64,000 nucleotides of DNA from positions 3,527,018 to 3,591,017 of the forward strand of contig SCFE01000004.1 of assembly GCA_004352715.1 (NCBI GenBank), read 5' to 3'. This DNA comes from Hofstenia miamia (Eukaryota > Xenacoelomorpha > Acoela). Below are positions 32,823 through 44,900 of the stretch, piece after piece. Within the stretch, counting starts at the first letter, position 1; every line of letters begins with the position of its first letter. The notes under the pieces are model-generated. The model worked only from the letters and a program-made list of their open reading frames with translations. It ran no database searches and was not told the origin of the DNA. Both the position numbers and the translations under genes were made by a program.

Positions 32823-33394
32823 ATGAAAAAAAAGAGTCTATTAGCAAATGAAATTTATGCTAATAAGTCATTTTTAACGAGAAAATAGCTTAAGAATTAT
32901 ATTTCTCGTCGATACAAAGAAATCGCTTATTTCTTCTGATTTATCTAATAAGAACTTGCGAACATAAAAAATATTTAATCACATCACATTCAACTATTTA
33001 TGGGGTGCATAGTATGTTATAATTTAATTGTTTTTGTTAGATTAAGTATTGTATTTGTAGTATAGGCGTTATTGACTAATTTTATTCAATAGACTGACGA
33101 AATTATCCACACTAATATTTATCAATTTATGTTTTACTCCTAACTTATTGCGAATTTATACGTAATGTTACGGATTCGTTTTGTTGGAAAAATCCGTTCT
33201 GTGCGGTATAATGCAGGTTCGACTCCTGCCGAGTCCTTTAAATTAATACCATTTATATACATTTAAAAATTGCGACTTGTTAATATATTTTATAGCTTGT
33301 TCATACGTGTTTTAACTGATATAAGCTTTGTATAAACTTTCAAATATACTTATACAGGGTTTCCTGGTCCCCGGATTAATAATCCTATTATCCA
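32823..33394. other. Composition switch, no gene
   Basis: CpG dinucleotides become frequent from about 32875 onward. No ORF of interest. Confidence 0.5.
33216..33226 (+). other. Pol III B-box in a tRNA-like remnant
   Basis: GGTTCGACTCC matches the B-box consensus exactly and sits in a T-arm-like stem (GCAGGTTCGACTCCTGC). The acceptor and D-arm halves do not pair, so this is not a functional tRNA but perhaps a SINE head or tRNA relic. Confidence 0.4.
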
Positions 33395-33682
33395 CTTGAA
33401 AGTGGGGGTATCATGAGAGAACCCAACTCTCACTCTTTGTAGCCAGGATATTCCTAAATTTTTCCGGTAGTGCAAATATTAGAGCATTTGCAGGGATTTT
33501 TTCACCAAGCTTACGCTTCCTTGCACTTAGCGAATGCNCACTTGAAAGTGGGGGTATCATGAGAGAACCCAACTCTCACTCTTTGTAGCCAGGATATTCC
33601 TAAATTTTTCCGGTAGTGCAAATGTTAGAGCATTGGCAGGGATTTTTTCACCAAGCTTACGCTTCCTTGCACTTAGCGCATG
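33395..33682. repeat. About 143-bp tandem duplication around a single N
   Basis: The copy at 33395-33537 repeats at 33539-33682 with four or so differences (for example AAATATTAG versus AAATGTTAG). The N at 33538 lies exactly between them, typical of two unmerged allelic contig ends. Confidence 0.8.
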
Positions 33683-33997
33683 CACCATAGTAGACTAAAA
33701 ATATGCGATAGTATATGAAACACAATATAGCATATAATTGATTATGGATGAAAAGTATTTATAATCAATGAAAGCTCTGAAGATGTTGAATTTGATACAT
33801 CGACTAAATTTGTCTACAAAACTCGTTGCGGGTATACCAGCTTTTTCACAATTCAAGTTCAAATCGAATCTAAACTTTTTTGATTCTATTACGGTATCCT
33901 CTTTTTCATGATTATGAGGCTATAGCATTTAATTACTATTAGTCTTAAATCGAGGTTATCTACTATTTAGTGTAAAAATACTTTGCCTTACAACGGC

Positions 33998-34400
33998 GGT
34001 TGGTTCTTAAATCTGTCAATTCATAATCTTATGGCTGTCAGAATTTATCTTACAACTGTCAGAAAAAGTCGTTATTGTTTAAAATGAGCTTTATTGGGAC
34101 ATTGCTTAAGAGACATCTAGATAAAATAGTATCTATTTGAGAAAGGCATTAAAATAACATTTCACTTGCTTCCTACATATATCATTTTTTAAATTTTTCA
34201 AAGGTTTCACATTAATCAATTAATTAAACTTCAAAAGGTATTTTAATATTTTTAATTATTTTACTATTTACCATATTGATAATGCTTTTTGATTAATGCT
34301 ATTGGATAAGAGTGATTTCCAGAGTTACATCTTTTCTGACAGCTGTAAGATAAATTCTGACAGCCATAAGATTATGAATTGACAGATTTAATAACCAACC
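33998..34400. mobile_element. 403-bp foldback MITE with 9-bp target duplication
   Basis: The inverted termini of about 70 bp (GGTTGGTTNTTAAATCTGTC...) match at all but a few positions. The direct repeat TACAACGGC flanks it at 33989-33997 and 34401-34409 without mismatch. The 9-bp duplication fits Mutator-like elements (or an atypical hAT). No coding capacity. Confidence 0.85.
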
Positions 34401-34409
34401 TACAACGGC

Positions 34410-35114
34410 TCTAGCGCCACATTTTCTGCTATGACAACGATAGTAAGTTGTGTCTAAAAATTATAATTATTGCAATTATTCGTTTGTACTAATATGAAAA
34501 GGCACCATTTTAATCTAAATTTACCAAGTTTTTCACAATATTTTGCATAAATGAACCCTTCGTTTATTAAAAACAAGGAGCCCTTGTTTGAGGTGATATT
34601 ACTCCATTAAAATTAATTTTTTTTACTATTTGACAAGTCTGAAATTATAGGGCGCCGCCATTTTTGACGTTTTATCCCATTGACTTTTTTGAGGGACACC
34701 TTTGAATTTCCCACAATGCAGAATGTACTCGTTAATAAAGTAATGAACGCAATTGAGGTTATCATACTAATTTAATATAATACGAGTTACTAATTGATAA
34801 AAATACTTTACATTTCTCAATCCGAAGCCGAAGTCCACACTGAAATGTCGATTCGTCCTCCATAAGACGCAAAAAAATGTAGATCGCCTTCAAATTCCTT
34901 TTTAATTGCATGTGGCAAATGCCTTCTGACATTAATAAAATGCCGATAGCCCTTATGAATTTAGGAGACTATTGTTTATAGCATTCCGTACGGAAAAAGT
35001 AACTAACTTCTTCAAAAAACAAATTTCCAAGAAGCTGTTGTCTCTTCAATAGATATAATTCCAATGTGACCGATTGGCATCGGGAAAGCCAACTACGGCA
35101 ACATTGTACCCCAA
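34410..35114. other. No intact gene; possible upstream part of the CSDE1-like pseudogene
   Basis: Faint coding-like pieces near 34990-35110 may belong to the pseudogene that follows, but I cannot align them reliably. Confidence 0.3.
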
Positions 35115-35655
35115 TGTGTGCGTCTTAAATGTAAACTCGCCCGCCAAAATAGGGAGAACACATAGGCATTGAAATCAATAGTGAGTTCGAGAAATTCGGA
35201 TTCATAGATCTTGCTGATGGCGGAGAAAACAAACAACTTTTTTTCATCAATCGGAAGTAACTGAAGGTGTCAGACTAAAGCCTGCAGACGAAATTGAATT
35301 TGAAATAATTAAAAATCAGAAAACAGGCAAAGTTTCTGCTTGTCAAGTCACTTGTATTAGTACATCAACCAATATGGCGAGAAATCGTCTAATCGTTTAA
35401 GTCATCGAGTTCGAACTTTTTCAAAACGAAAATCGCATTTCCGTAACTCGCGAGCCAACTATTCCAGATAACACACGAGGATTTACTTTGCAAAGAACAC
35501 TGGAAGATAATGTTAAAACTGAGACCAATACTTTAAGTGAAGTTATCCGTGGAATAGTTACTTGCAATATTGAAAACGAGAATGGTCAGGGAGACTCAAG
35601 TAGGTGTGATGACAATAAATTGGGTATTTCTATTTCTGCTGCCGGTGATTTATAA
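35115..35655 (+). pseudogene. CSDE1/UNR-like cold-shock-domain protein, 3' part, decayed
   Basis: CSDE1 (UNR) is a cytoplasmic RNA-binding protein with several cold-shock domains. The visible piece matches the last domain and the C-terminal tail: FGFIDLADGG, then LFFH-type residues after a frameshift, GDEVEF-like ADEIEFEIIKNQKTGKVSA, and a REPTIPDNTRGF segment like the conserved tail (R-x-P-x-x-P-D-N-x-x-G-F). Breaks: a TAG near 35158, a frameshift in the T run 35238-35244, and TAA at 35398-35400, after which the tail continues to TAA 35653-35655. No poly(A) tail is seen, so a processed origin is not proven. Alternatively it is a poorly sequenced real last exon. Confidence 0.6.
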
Positions 35656-36190
35656 TATTTTCAAATAGTCCATTTTGACGTAACGTTTGATTTTCATCAT
35701 TTCTAGCGTTATTCATAATTGGAGGTGCTTTAAATACTTTTAGTTATATTTATTGTTTTTGAGCATTAAAATGTAAATTTGTACATAAAATGTAAAATTT
35801 TAGTGCATTCTTTTGATTTTCTTTAAACTTGTTATTTTTTTGAAAGTCTAAAGAAAAAAAATTTCTCCAACAGTTCTTCCCTTGACAGAAATATCATGAC
35901 ATTGTCTAAACAAAATAATAAACACTCCTATTATAATTTAAAGGTTTAATCTTATTAATGGTAGTACAACAATATTTTACCTCAACGTAATGTTGTATTT
36001 TATTGTATTTCTTATCATATTTACCTCTCGGCAGTGTTTATTTTTTACGCGAGGTTCCGCGTAGCACTATTTTTAACTTCGATTCCTGCTTGTATTTGAA
36101 TATCGAGTTGCAGTACAACTGCTAATTCAAAAAAATTTTGTACGAATTTCTAAGATCATGTGCATTAAGGCTAATAATTTTAAGCTTCTT

Positions 36191-36496
36191 TCATGAAAAA
36201 TGTAGTACATCGTTTATTTGCCCTGATTCTACTATGCTATTAAAAGGACCTGGGTTTTTATGTAGATTGTTAGAGAGAAGAATTAGTCTTAGGAATATAT
36301 AAAGAACCACTCTGTTAACATTACAATTAAAGCTTAGCAAGTACATCTTGTAAAAGATTGAAAAGCTTACCAATCTCAATTTTGTCCTTATGTTGAAAAA
36401 CATTCCTTCTATGCTAGGAATGCTGAGGAATCCGATTTCTATTTTTCGACCTTGGTACAGAAAACGCACGCTTAATCGCCAAAGCAAATTATGCAT
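36191..36496 (-). pseudogene. LINE ORF2 start relic
   Basis: A 101-codon minus-strand frame with LILLSNNLHKNPGPFNS near its end. The N-PGP motif is typical of the short leader before the endonuclease in CR1/Jockey LINEs. No endonuclease core follows within 300 bases. Confidence 0.45.
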
Positions 36497-36928
36497 TACC
36501 TAAATTTGGAAAATGGTTCCCATCCTTTGCAAACAGCAGGGTGTTTTTTGCATCCAATTATAACGTAGTGTGGAGTCTTTATCTCTTTCCGAGATTGATC
36601 TATTACCCTCTGTGTAGCATATTACACACACTTTTTTCCAAACTTGTCAATATTGGTTGTTTTCACAGCTGGTCAACTGCTGAAGCAATATCTTGAATTG
36701 ATAGAATAAACAAGCCCATCAGCATTAACAAGAATCTCATGAAACTCATCTAGACTGTAAATAGTGAATTTAAAGCGTATGTATAGCATAACGCTAATAA
36801 ACAGCTTATACATTACGTTATTATAGTCACTTTTATATTTGTTTGTAATACTACTACTACCTTTTAAAATGATTTATTTATCAACATCAATAAACTACAA
36901 TATAGTACAAATGTCGTAAGCACCGTGA

Positions 36929-37183
36929 TTATTTACAGCTAAGATACTTTAAAATTCGCGGAGTTACTCCTTGATTTTGAATAAAATAAGCACGTAAATT
37001 TAATGGCATTTCATTGAAAATCTCAGGAACTTTCACAAAAAAGAGTTTTATTTTAGTGAACTTTTTAATGTGATTATTAAATTTTAAATAATTGATTTCA
37101 TTAGCAAATACTAATTTATTACCTAGAAGAATGTTGAGGAAGTACAGCAAAGAAACATATGAGACATATTTGATTGGTTTCAT
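36929..37183 (-). pseudogene. LINE ORF2 C-terminal relic
   Basis: An 84-codon minus-strand frame with KLFFVKVPEIFNEMP and NLRAYF, like the W-N-x-L-P-x-x-I-R segment that follows the reverse transcriptase in CR1-type LINEs. It is low in other motifs. Confidence 0.35.
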
Positions 37184-38016
37184 AATTTGAAATTCACTTT
37201 AGTTTTGTAAAACGTGTGAAAACCTGGAAGCATTAGCAATTTGACATACGTTCAATTTTCGCCATTTGACAACATATTTGCCAACAGTTAGTTCACATGC
37301 ATAACTAATTATGCCATATAAATGTGCGCGAATATATTCAATCAAGAAATTCTTTGGAAGTAGAGTACTTACTACTACTACTCCTATTTAAGCAATATAG
37401 TTGCATACTATGAACTAAAACAAAAACCATGAAAAGTAACACCGAACAGAGCAAATAATTTCTTTAATCATTTTATCATATTATGTTACATGAAAATTTT
37501 GCGAATACTCTTTCCCAGATGATGTTTCAATAAGGATATATTGAACTTCTTTTTTATTTTTAAGTTCATTTCTAAAATTCTACTAGACTTTAAACAATTT
37601 ATAAACTTAGAATTAATAAATGTCTACAAATTAAAAAGTAGAGCATAGCACCGTCATAATAAATATATATGATCAATGGTTTCTCAAACTAAGGTACTTT
37701 AAAATTCTCTGAGTATGCCTTCTCAATTTTAGTTATACCTAAGTAATGTTATTTAATTTTAGTGATAGTTTCATCTGATCGTATCTTATAAGGGTTCGCT
37801 AAATCTTAAGAAAAAGCTGTTATTGCCATAACTGTTCTTTACCCGTAGAATTTTTGTAAATTGTTTTGTTCTAGGATTTAACTGTATGTGACCCCTCAAG
37901 GAATCTTTGGAAAATGCATTATCGTGATTCATCATATCTTAAAATGCTTTAAGCATGCTTTATATTTAAGGAAGTTATAAGCTTTCATAATGCTATATGT
38001 ATTATAAAATTTAATG

Positions 38017-39142
38017 TTAGGTTTGGGAAAAAGAAGTATTTTTGGCTTAACTTTAATTATTCATAACAAGAGTTACAATAGTCCGATTTAAGTCAAATAA
38101 GCACCGTTGTGTTCGATAACTTGCGGCCAATGAGATTCTAATTTCATAATTCCCCTTTCGTAGAAGTTTTTGTCCTTATTTTCAAAAAACTCGGACAGCA
38201 AATTTTCATAAGCCTCTCTTGATGGTAAATTTTTACCACCAAGCGCGTTCGTCATCGAAAGGAACAGGTGGTAATCACTTGCCGCAAGGTCCGGACTGTA
38301 AGGTGGTTGCCCAAGAACTTCCCAGCCGAGCTTCTGCAATTTCTGACGCGTCATCAATGAGGTGTGCGGTCTAGCATTGTCCTGCTTCAAACGGTCTAGT
38401 TGTTCACAGTAGAGGACGGAATTGAGCATTTGTCCATAGTTGAGCAGTTCGTAGTGAATTATTCCGCACCAATCCCACCAAACACAAAGCAACACCTTCT
38501 GAGATGTCAACCCTGGCTTAGACATGGTCTGGGCCGGCTCTTTTGCTATCGACAAATACCTCATTTGCTTAACATTGCTGTGTGTGATCCATTTTTCATC
38601 ACCAGTCACAATGCGCTTCAAAAATGGGTCAATTTTGTTTCGATTCACAGACGAAAATTCGGTTGATGAGGTTTCTTTCAGTCAGCTGGTGTGGTACCCA
38701 AATGTCCAATTTCTTTTTAAATCCAGCTTTGTCCAAATGGTTTAAAACTGTTTTATAGTCGATGTTCAGTTCCTGTACAATGCTACAGCTACTTACAAGG
38801 CAGTTTATTAGGGCCATTTCCAAGATTTTGTCAACATTTTCGACGACTGGTCTGTGAGACTGTGGTGAATCTTCTACCTCTTGTACACCGGAACGAAACC
38901 GCGCAAATCACTGTTGTGCGACACGAATTGAAAGCGTATTGGCCCCATATACATCACAAATTTCTTTGGCAGCTTTGGTAGCACAATAATTCACAAATAA
39001 AAAGGCACAGCGCAAAATAGTCAACAGGATGTGTTTTGCGTGTTATCACGCCATATCATACGAGTCGTTGCAATTGCAAGTACAAACATGTTACAATTTC
39101 ATACGTAAGCAAAAAATGCGAAATTACTTTTTCCCTAACTAA
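38017..39142 (-). mobile_element. mariner element
   Basis: Inverted ends TTAGGTTTGGGAAAAAGAAG (left) and, on the other strand, TTAGTTAGGGAAAAAGTAAT (right) bound 1126 bp. This is shorter than the usual 1.25-1.3 kb because of internal deletions. Transposase is on the minus strand. Confidence 0.85.
38088..39060 (-). pseudogene. mariner transposase, DD34D, frameshifted
   Basis: The N-terminal helix-turn-helix region is readable near 39000-38830. The linker WVPHQLTERN lies in the frame 38823-38629, and the catalytic domain in the frame 38648-38088. First Asp: VTGDEKW; second: QDNARPHTS; third: YSPDLAASDYHLF, with exactly 34 residues between the last two. Normal C-terminus with stop at 38088. Breaks: a frameshift near 38640 and a deletion of about 20 residues just before QDNARPH. 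The catalytic triad survives but the enzyme cannot be made intact. Confidence 0.9.
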
Positions 39143-39785
39143 TATGTGAATAAATAGGTTGATTACTTATTATTTCAATTGACCAGTTACACATAGTATC
39201 TATTCGATTCCAAATCATTTTATACTGGCCAATTCCTAACAATGATCCATAACTGATGATACCATATAATTGACATCGTGTAAATTTGATGATGAACTTC
39301 ATAGGAAGACTACTACTACTATAGGACTTATATTCTGAGAGAATTGAACAATGTAGGGTTAAAAAAGAGTTGTCAGGATCGGCAGGCTCCACAATGACAA
39401 TTTATTGCATAGCTACATCGATTGTTGTCAAATGTTCCGCGCATTATTGTGGTAAATTAAGATTTCATATTTCTACTGAACATAGCCAAAAGAAGTCGAT
39501 CACCTTTAGGCAAATGAGATTGTTGGCATTCGTTGGAGCACATATAAAGAAATTGCTGTCCGGCTGGAATTTCCTGGTTATTTTTATCTTGAACAAAAGA
39601 AGGGAGAAAGATCTAGTGTAAATAGTTCTTTGATTATAGTCGAAGTACTTGTTGGGATTGACATCAGTTTGGCGGTTTTCCACATTAGAATCATTTCATT
39701 GACAATAAGCTGGTAACATATTATTAAAATTCCCAGGGGTAATACATTTTCAGTATAATTGGCATCCTTTTTTATCCAAGAAAGC

Positions 39786-40094
39786 TCACGTTTCTGAAAC
39801 AGTTCCAGTTTGTAAGAGCTTGAGGCGACTAGGAAACCAACAGGGAGATGCGTAAAAAAATAAGAGATAATATACAGAATTGAGTGTCAGCTTAGTACTG
39901 ATATAAGTACAGAAAGGAATGGACCGGCGGATAAATTGGAAAATGCGTGATCCATTGGCTAACTTTGCGGAGATATGAGCGTCCCATTTTAGGCTTGATA
40001 TAATAATCACGCCAAGGTCGGTAACTTCGTTGACTTCACAGATTGCAGTGCCATTAAGCCTCAGCAAGACGTCTGATGTGTTGAGAAGAAACAT
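39786..40094 (-). pseudogene. LINE reverse-transcriptase thumb/C-terminal relic
   Basis: A 102-codon frame with VTDLGVIIISSLKWDAHIS, the D-L-G-V segment after the YADD block, then FYASPCWFPS, found in the C-terminal region of CR1/Jockey proteins. The catalytic core is not present upstream. Confidence 0.6.
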
Positions 40095-40924
40095 TTTTGT
40101 TTTGCTAGGATAAAACTCAAGAGCATTTGATTGCCACTGGACTTAGCATCACTCCAAAAGCATATTCAGTGATATATATTATTGAGAACTCGGTCCGTTG
40201 AGCAAGCAACTGAAGCTATTCATCATCCAAATTACTGAAAGCAACTATTGGTAGCAGTGAGATTTTTAAAAGTTAACATATTTGAAGTTTTTCTTGTTTA
40301 TGTGACAAATAGTTTTCTCTCAATCACGATTTAATGCTCTTCAACATTAAGTTAAATTTATATTTTCTAACTATTATCAAATTCATTGGGGTTAAAAAAA
40401 TAAAAATTTATATTCATTTTTGAAGTATATAAAAGAGAAATATATATAGTACATGTATAGACATACACTTATTAACGAACAATAGATATTCTGTGGTACT
40501 TTCCTTGTTACTCTAAAATACTTTCATATATTTGTGTGTACTTATGATATATACAGGGATCCAACATAATGTAGACCTGCATGTTTCAAATATAAAGGTA
40601 GTAAATGGCTTATATGTTACATTATTGCAATTTTTATATTTGCTCGGATTATAAAATATATTCATAAATCCAATATTTTCTGATATAAATGGCTTTGAAA
40701 GTTGAAATTAGCTATATAACTAAAAAAATTGAATTTTCAATGTGAGCGTATACCCTGTTTTATATTATTTATCATTATAAATCTAATAGTTTGTGATATA
40801 TTTGGATTTGAAATTTGAATATGTGCCGCCATTTTTAAATGTGAATTTTCTTAAAAACTGGAAATGAAAAGATTTTAAAATTGATATTTTCTGAAAGACT
40901 AGACACTTTTTCAACAAAAAAATA

Positions 40925-41230
40925 TTTTGCCTTTGATACAATCGATCATTCTTCTTTTAAAATTTAAAAGATGTGGTATTCGTAGAAATATTTTAATTTA
41001 ATAGACTTAGTTATCTACTTGCTTGTAATATGTCTTCTTGAATGCCACCTCATCCAATTTAATTGGAGTTAGGTGTGGTGTTAAGCAAGGATCAATGCTA
41101 CTTCATTTAGTATATATTTATGTTAATTATATGCCTGTTTATACTAATATTGCTACTATATTTGTGCTGGATACTTTAATAATAATAATTAAATACTTTA
41201 TTAAGCTGGTTATGGCGGAACAAAACAAAA
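40925..41230 (+). pseudogene. LINE reverse-transcriptase core relic
   Basis: The plus strand reads FDTIDH near 40935 and GVKQGSML with YIYVNYM near 41085, motifs A and B of a non-LTR RT. The YADD position is degraded. Several stops. Confidence 0.5.
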
Positions 41231-41249
41231 ATTAAAAAGTCAAATCAAT

Positions 41250-41947
41250 CGACCAGGAGCAGTCACACAGGATGAAGTACAAGCAGAAGAAAGAGTAGTC
41301 AAAGTGAGACAATGAACATCGAAGAGGAAAGACATCAAAGATTTCTTGAAGGTCCTGGGCGAGAAAAATCAATGGCAGTTGGACGATTTTGAGTCATTAA
41401 GAAATTAGCAGAAGCACAAACACGATTGAAAAATGATTGAAGGGTGCAATGTTTCTTGAGACGATGAACAGAGAACGTGACAGTACCATCAGCATGAGTA
41501 GAGTGGGAGTTAGAGAATGAGATAAAATCAAATGGATCAAGGTCTAACTTCCAAGTCAGTAAACGATTGAACAGGAGGAGATCACAGGCATGAAAGTGGA
41601 GTGACAGTTAGAGAGTCGAGAATTTCAGCAGAGCGTCTTTATAGGCCAAAGGGGAAATGCATTTGAAAGCCCGTTTTTGGAAACGTTCCATGGAGTGGAA
41701 CAAAACACGAGAAGGCCACCAACAGGGAGACCTGTAGAGAAGAAAAGGGCAAATAGTGAGGAATTCGCTTCGGGAGACACAAAGACACATGTCCAGTCCA
41801 ATTTAAGTTTGCAGCAAGTTGAACTCCAAGATGAGTGTGATGATGAGGAAAGTTCACAAGTAGAGGCAAATCAGAAGGGGGAGTCACAGAAAAGGAAATA
41901 CCACATGTCTTGATAGCAATAAAATCAAAATGGTGAAAGAGGACCAA
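41250..41947 (-). pseudogene. LINE ORF2 C-terminal relic
   Basis: Two overlapping minus-strand frames (41947-41639 and 41790-41608) read HLGVQLAANLNWTGHVS and then LLYRSPCWWPS...MERFQKRAFK, the same domain as at 39786-40094 but a different copy and frame-broken. Confidence 0.55.
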
Positions 41948-44900
41948 GTAGACGAATGCTCAATATATCAAATAATGCAATAAAAATTTATTACTTGGAT
42001 TTTTTAGATAAAGATCTTAATTTTAAAATGCACTTGTAAAAACAATGTCTAAATTTATCGAATTCTTCGTTGTACCTTATCAAGTAATGATCACATATTA
42101 CCTATCTTTCATTTTGCGCGAAATACAACATTACTATATGGTTACATCATATGCTATCTTAATCTCAATCTTTAGACTTCTAGAGAAAGTTTACGGATTT
42201 TTAATTTAAGGGATATCAATGTTCATCCAAATAATGGTTCTAAAATGATAACTTACTGTTTGGGAAGTTATATTTATTTGAAATACGTTAAAAAATAAGT
42301 TAGTCTAACTATTGTCATTATACTAGATCAATTTCTAAAACATTAGCTACTTCTGTATCATATCGTTCATCATTATCACATTCTTTAGAAGTTCAAGGAA
42401 CAAAATTTAGAATTATTGCTTACTTAAACATTTAATAGAAAAATATTTTTTGAGAATCATCGCACAAATCAACAAACTTTAAGTTTCACAAATTGATAGA
42501 CAGACATGAATAAAAATTTCTGGGTCACAGAAGTTAAATGTATGCACTAGTAGACTTTTTTGGCACTTATTTTATTCTGTAAATTCTCAATAACTCAGCA
42601 ATTAAATATCATATCTCATTTTCCTTACCATGTTTTTTAGATAGCCTTAAATACAATGTGGAGAAACTTTCACAGCAATCGGACGGAAATTAACGAAGTT
42701 TTGTTTTTACAAATTTCTAAAAATATGAAAAACATATTTTTGTTTTTTGAGATATAGCCAAAAGATGATAAAATAGGGTACGTATATAACGAACGTCACA
42801 TAATTCGATGCAGATATATTTTTATTACCACTTAAGATTAATGTTGGTCAGGTAGAAAACGCGAAATTTCTGCAAGGTTACAGCAAAAAGATTAGCAGGG
42901 ACAGGTGTCAAAGATGTTTCTAAGAGCTTTATAGAACCCCCTCCCATTTTGCGAGCCTCAAAACGCCAGACATCACAATAGTATAGGGTAAATCACTTTA
43001 AAAGTGGCGACAACATACCCAAAACGAAAATTCGTCCTATATCAAGAAAACTCCCAGAATTGTTAGTGGAACCTTAAAACACGTTGAGAAAAATTTTTGA
43101 TTAATTAATTATAATAGAAAATCGTGGAAAATTGCAAAATTAGTAAGTTGCACCAGATATAAACGCTGGCCTGGTTTTAAAGGGACGCCACCCTCCTTTC
43201 AAAAACTTTCTAAACAAAACGTGAATTGCGACTTTTATGTGACAAAAAAATTAGTTTTTCATAAGATTGACACCATTTTTTCAAAACTTTTCTGCTCTTT
43301 CATGAATGAAAGGCGTTTTAGGACTAGCTTTCATGGCTATAAATATGTTTTTGGAAGAACTGCAAATAAATATTAGTTTTTAATAATTTTAAGACAAAAA
43401 TTTGAAGCATTCCGTTCGAAATTTTCTAGGACCGCACTTGTATGAACAATTATTCAATTCAAATTATTTACATGTTTTTCTACCGATTTAGGCTAAAAAA
43501 TAATGTATAAATACACTAACGAATTTACGAAAAATGAAACAACTTTCAATTAGGCGGAGTTTACCAAAACCTAAATTCAAAGGAAATAGCAATCAACCAA
43601 ATATCCTAACCTAAATTATGTCGAAGTAAAATATGTTGAAAATTATTTGGTTTTAGTAATATGTGAACTAGTCATTAAAATGTTTAAGTGTCGGGATAAA
43701 ATATAAACATTTTAGTAGCCAAACTGATCACTGTAATTTTCTCTATCGATTCATAATGTTGACCAATGCGATTACTTTTAAGAGTTTTGCATTTTGTATG
43801 CATATACATAAATGATTGACGACAAATTCTAAATTATCGTTTTGAATTTGCTTTAGGGGTAACCAACAATATTTTCCTCTCCAAAATATTTAATTTTAAA
43901 ATCATGTTTTTGATTCTCGGGGGATCCAAAAATTGGTTAAGTTGTTGGTTAATATTGTGCCAAATGGTTAGAGAGGGTGAGACTAAGTCATTACTTTCGT
44001 GTTCCATTGCTGCTCAAAAATGATTAACAAAATGCTATGAAACAAAGCCAATAATATTTAAAAGCCTGTGCGCGCTGTAATCTCTTCTTTGAACGTTAGT
44101 TTTAGTTGGAGCAAATAAGATCGGGAATTTATTAGAATTTTTTACAGTTGGAATTAGTTAGGTTTATTATGAAATTCAGTACGATTACAGTTCCCTACAA
44201 CTAATATGCACTAAAGTTACATTGCACGATTGCATCCATTATATATGAAAGCTAGAAAAATAAAGAACCTGCACGAATATCACAAAATCACATTTATATA
44301 TTATAGGTACATTTGGGTCCAAAAATAACTTAGTTTTTTTTATTATATACGTAATACTAGAACGTATACTAAAAGGAACCAGTTTATTGTTTATTTATAA
44401 TCATGTATCTAGTTTAATTGTGTCCATTTCAACCAATTATACTTCATGTATTGAAATTTTGTTTTCATTTTGATTTTTTGTAAAAATTGGGCCAATAAAC
44501 TAATAAAAATTCAGGATATCTCTTAAAAACTTTTTGATGGTTTAAGTGTTCCTCCACAGTTTGCGTTGTTGAAAAGTGTGGCCTTGCTATCGACTGGCTC
44601 GTTTACTCAATGCATTATGTATTCGCCATATGTCGCCTTCCTCTACATTGCTTATTTTGCTCATTTTGGTCATCAGCCAAAGACTTTGTCCTTTCAAGTC
44701 TTGTATCATCACATGACCTTTTCAATTTCACCTCTTCTTGTTTCTTCTATGGGTTCCTCTGTCTTACTGTGAGCTATTTTTCTAAGCTTTCTATCTTTTT
44801 CCACCGATATTTTTTCTTCTTCAGTTGCTTTACCTCCATGGAGTAATATTGGTCTTTTTGCATCAGTGTCTTGTCGGGAAGTCATTTTTTCTATCTTTCA

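Noticed and set aside
33180-33250. Functional tRNA gene
   Set aside because: Only the T-arm pairs. No acceptor stem, D-arm or plausible anticodon arm could be placed.
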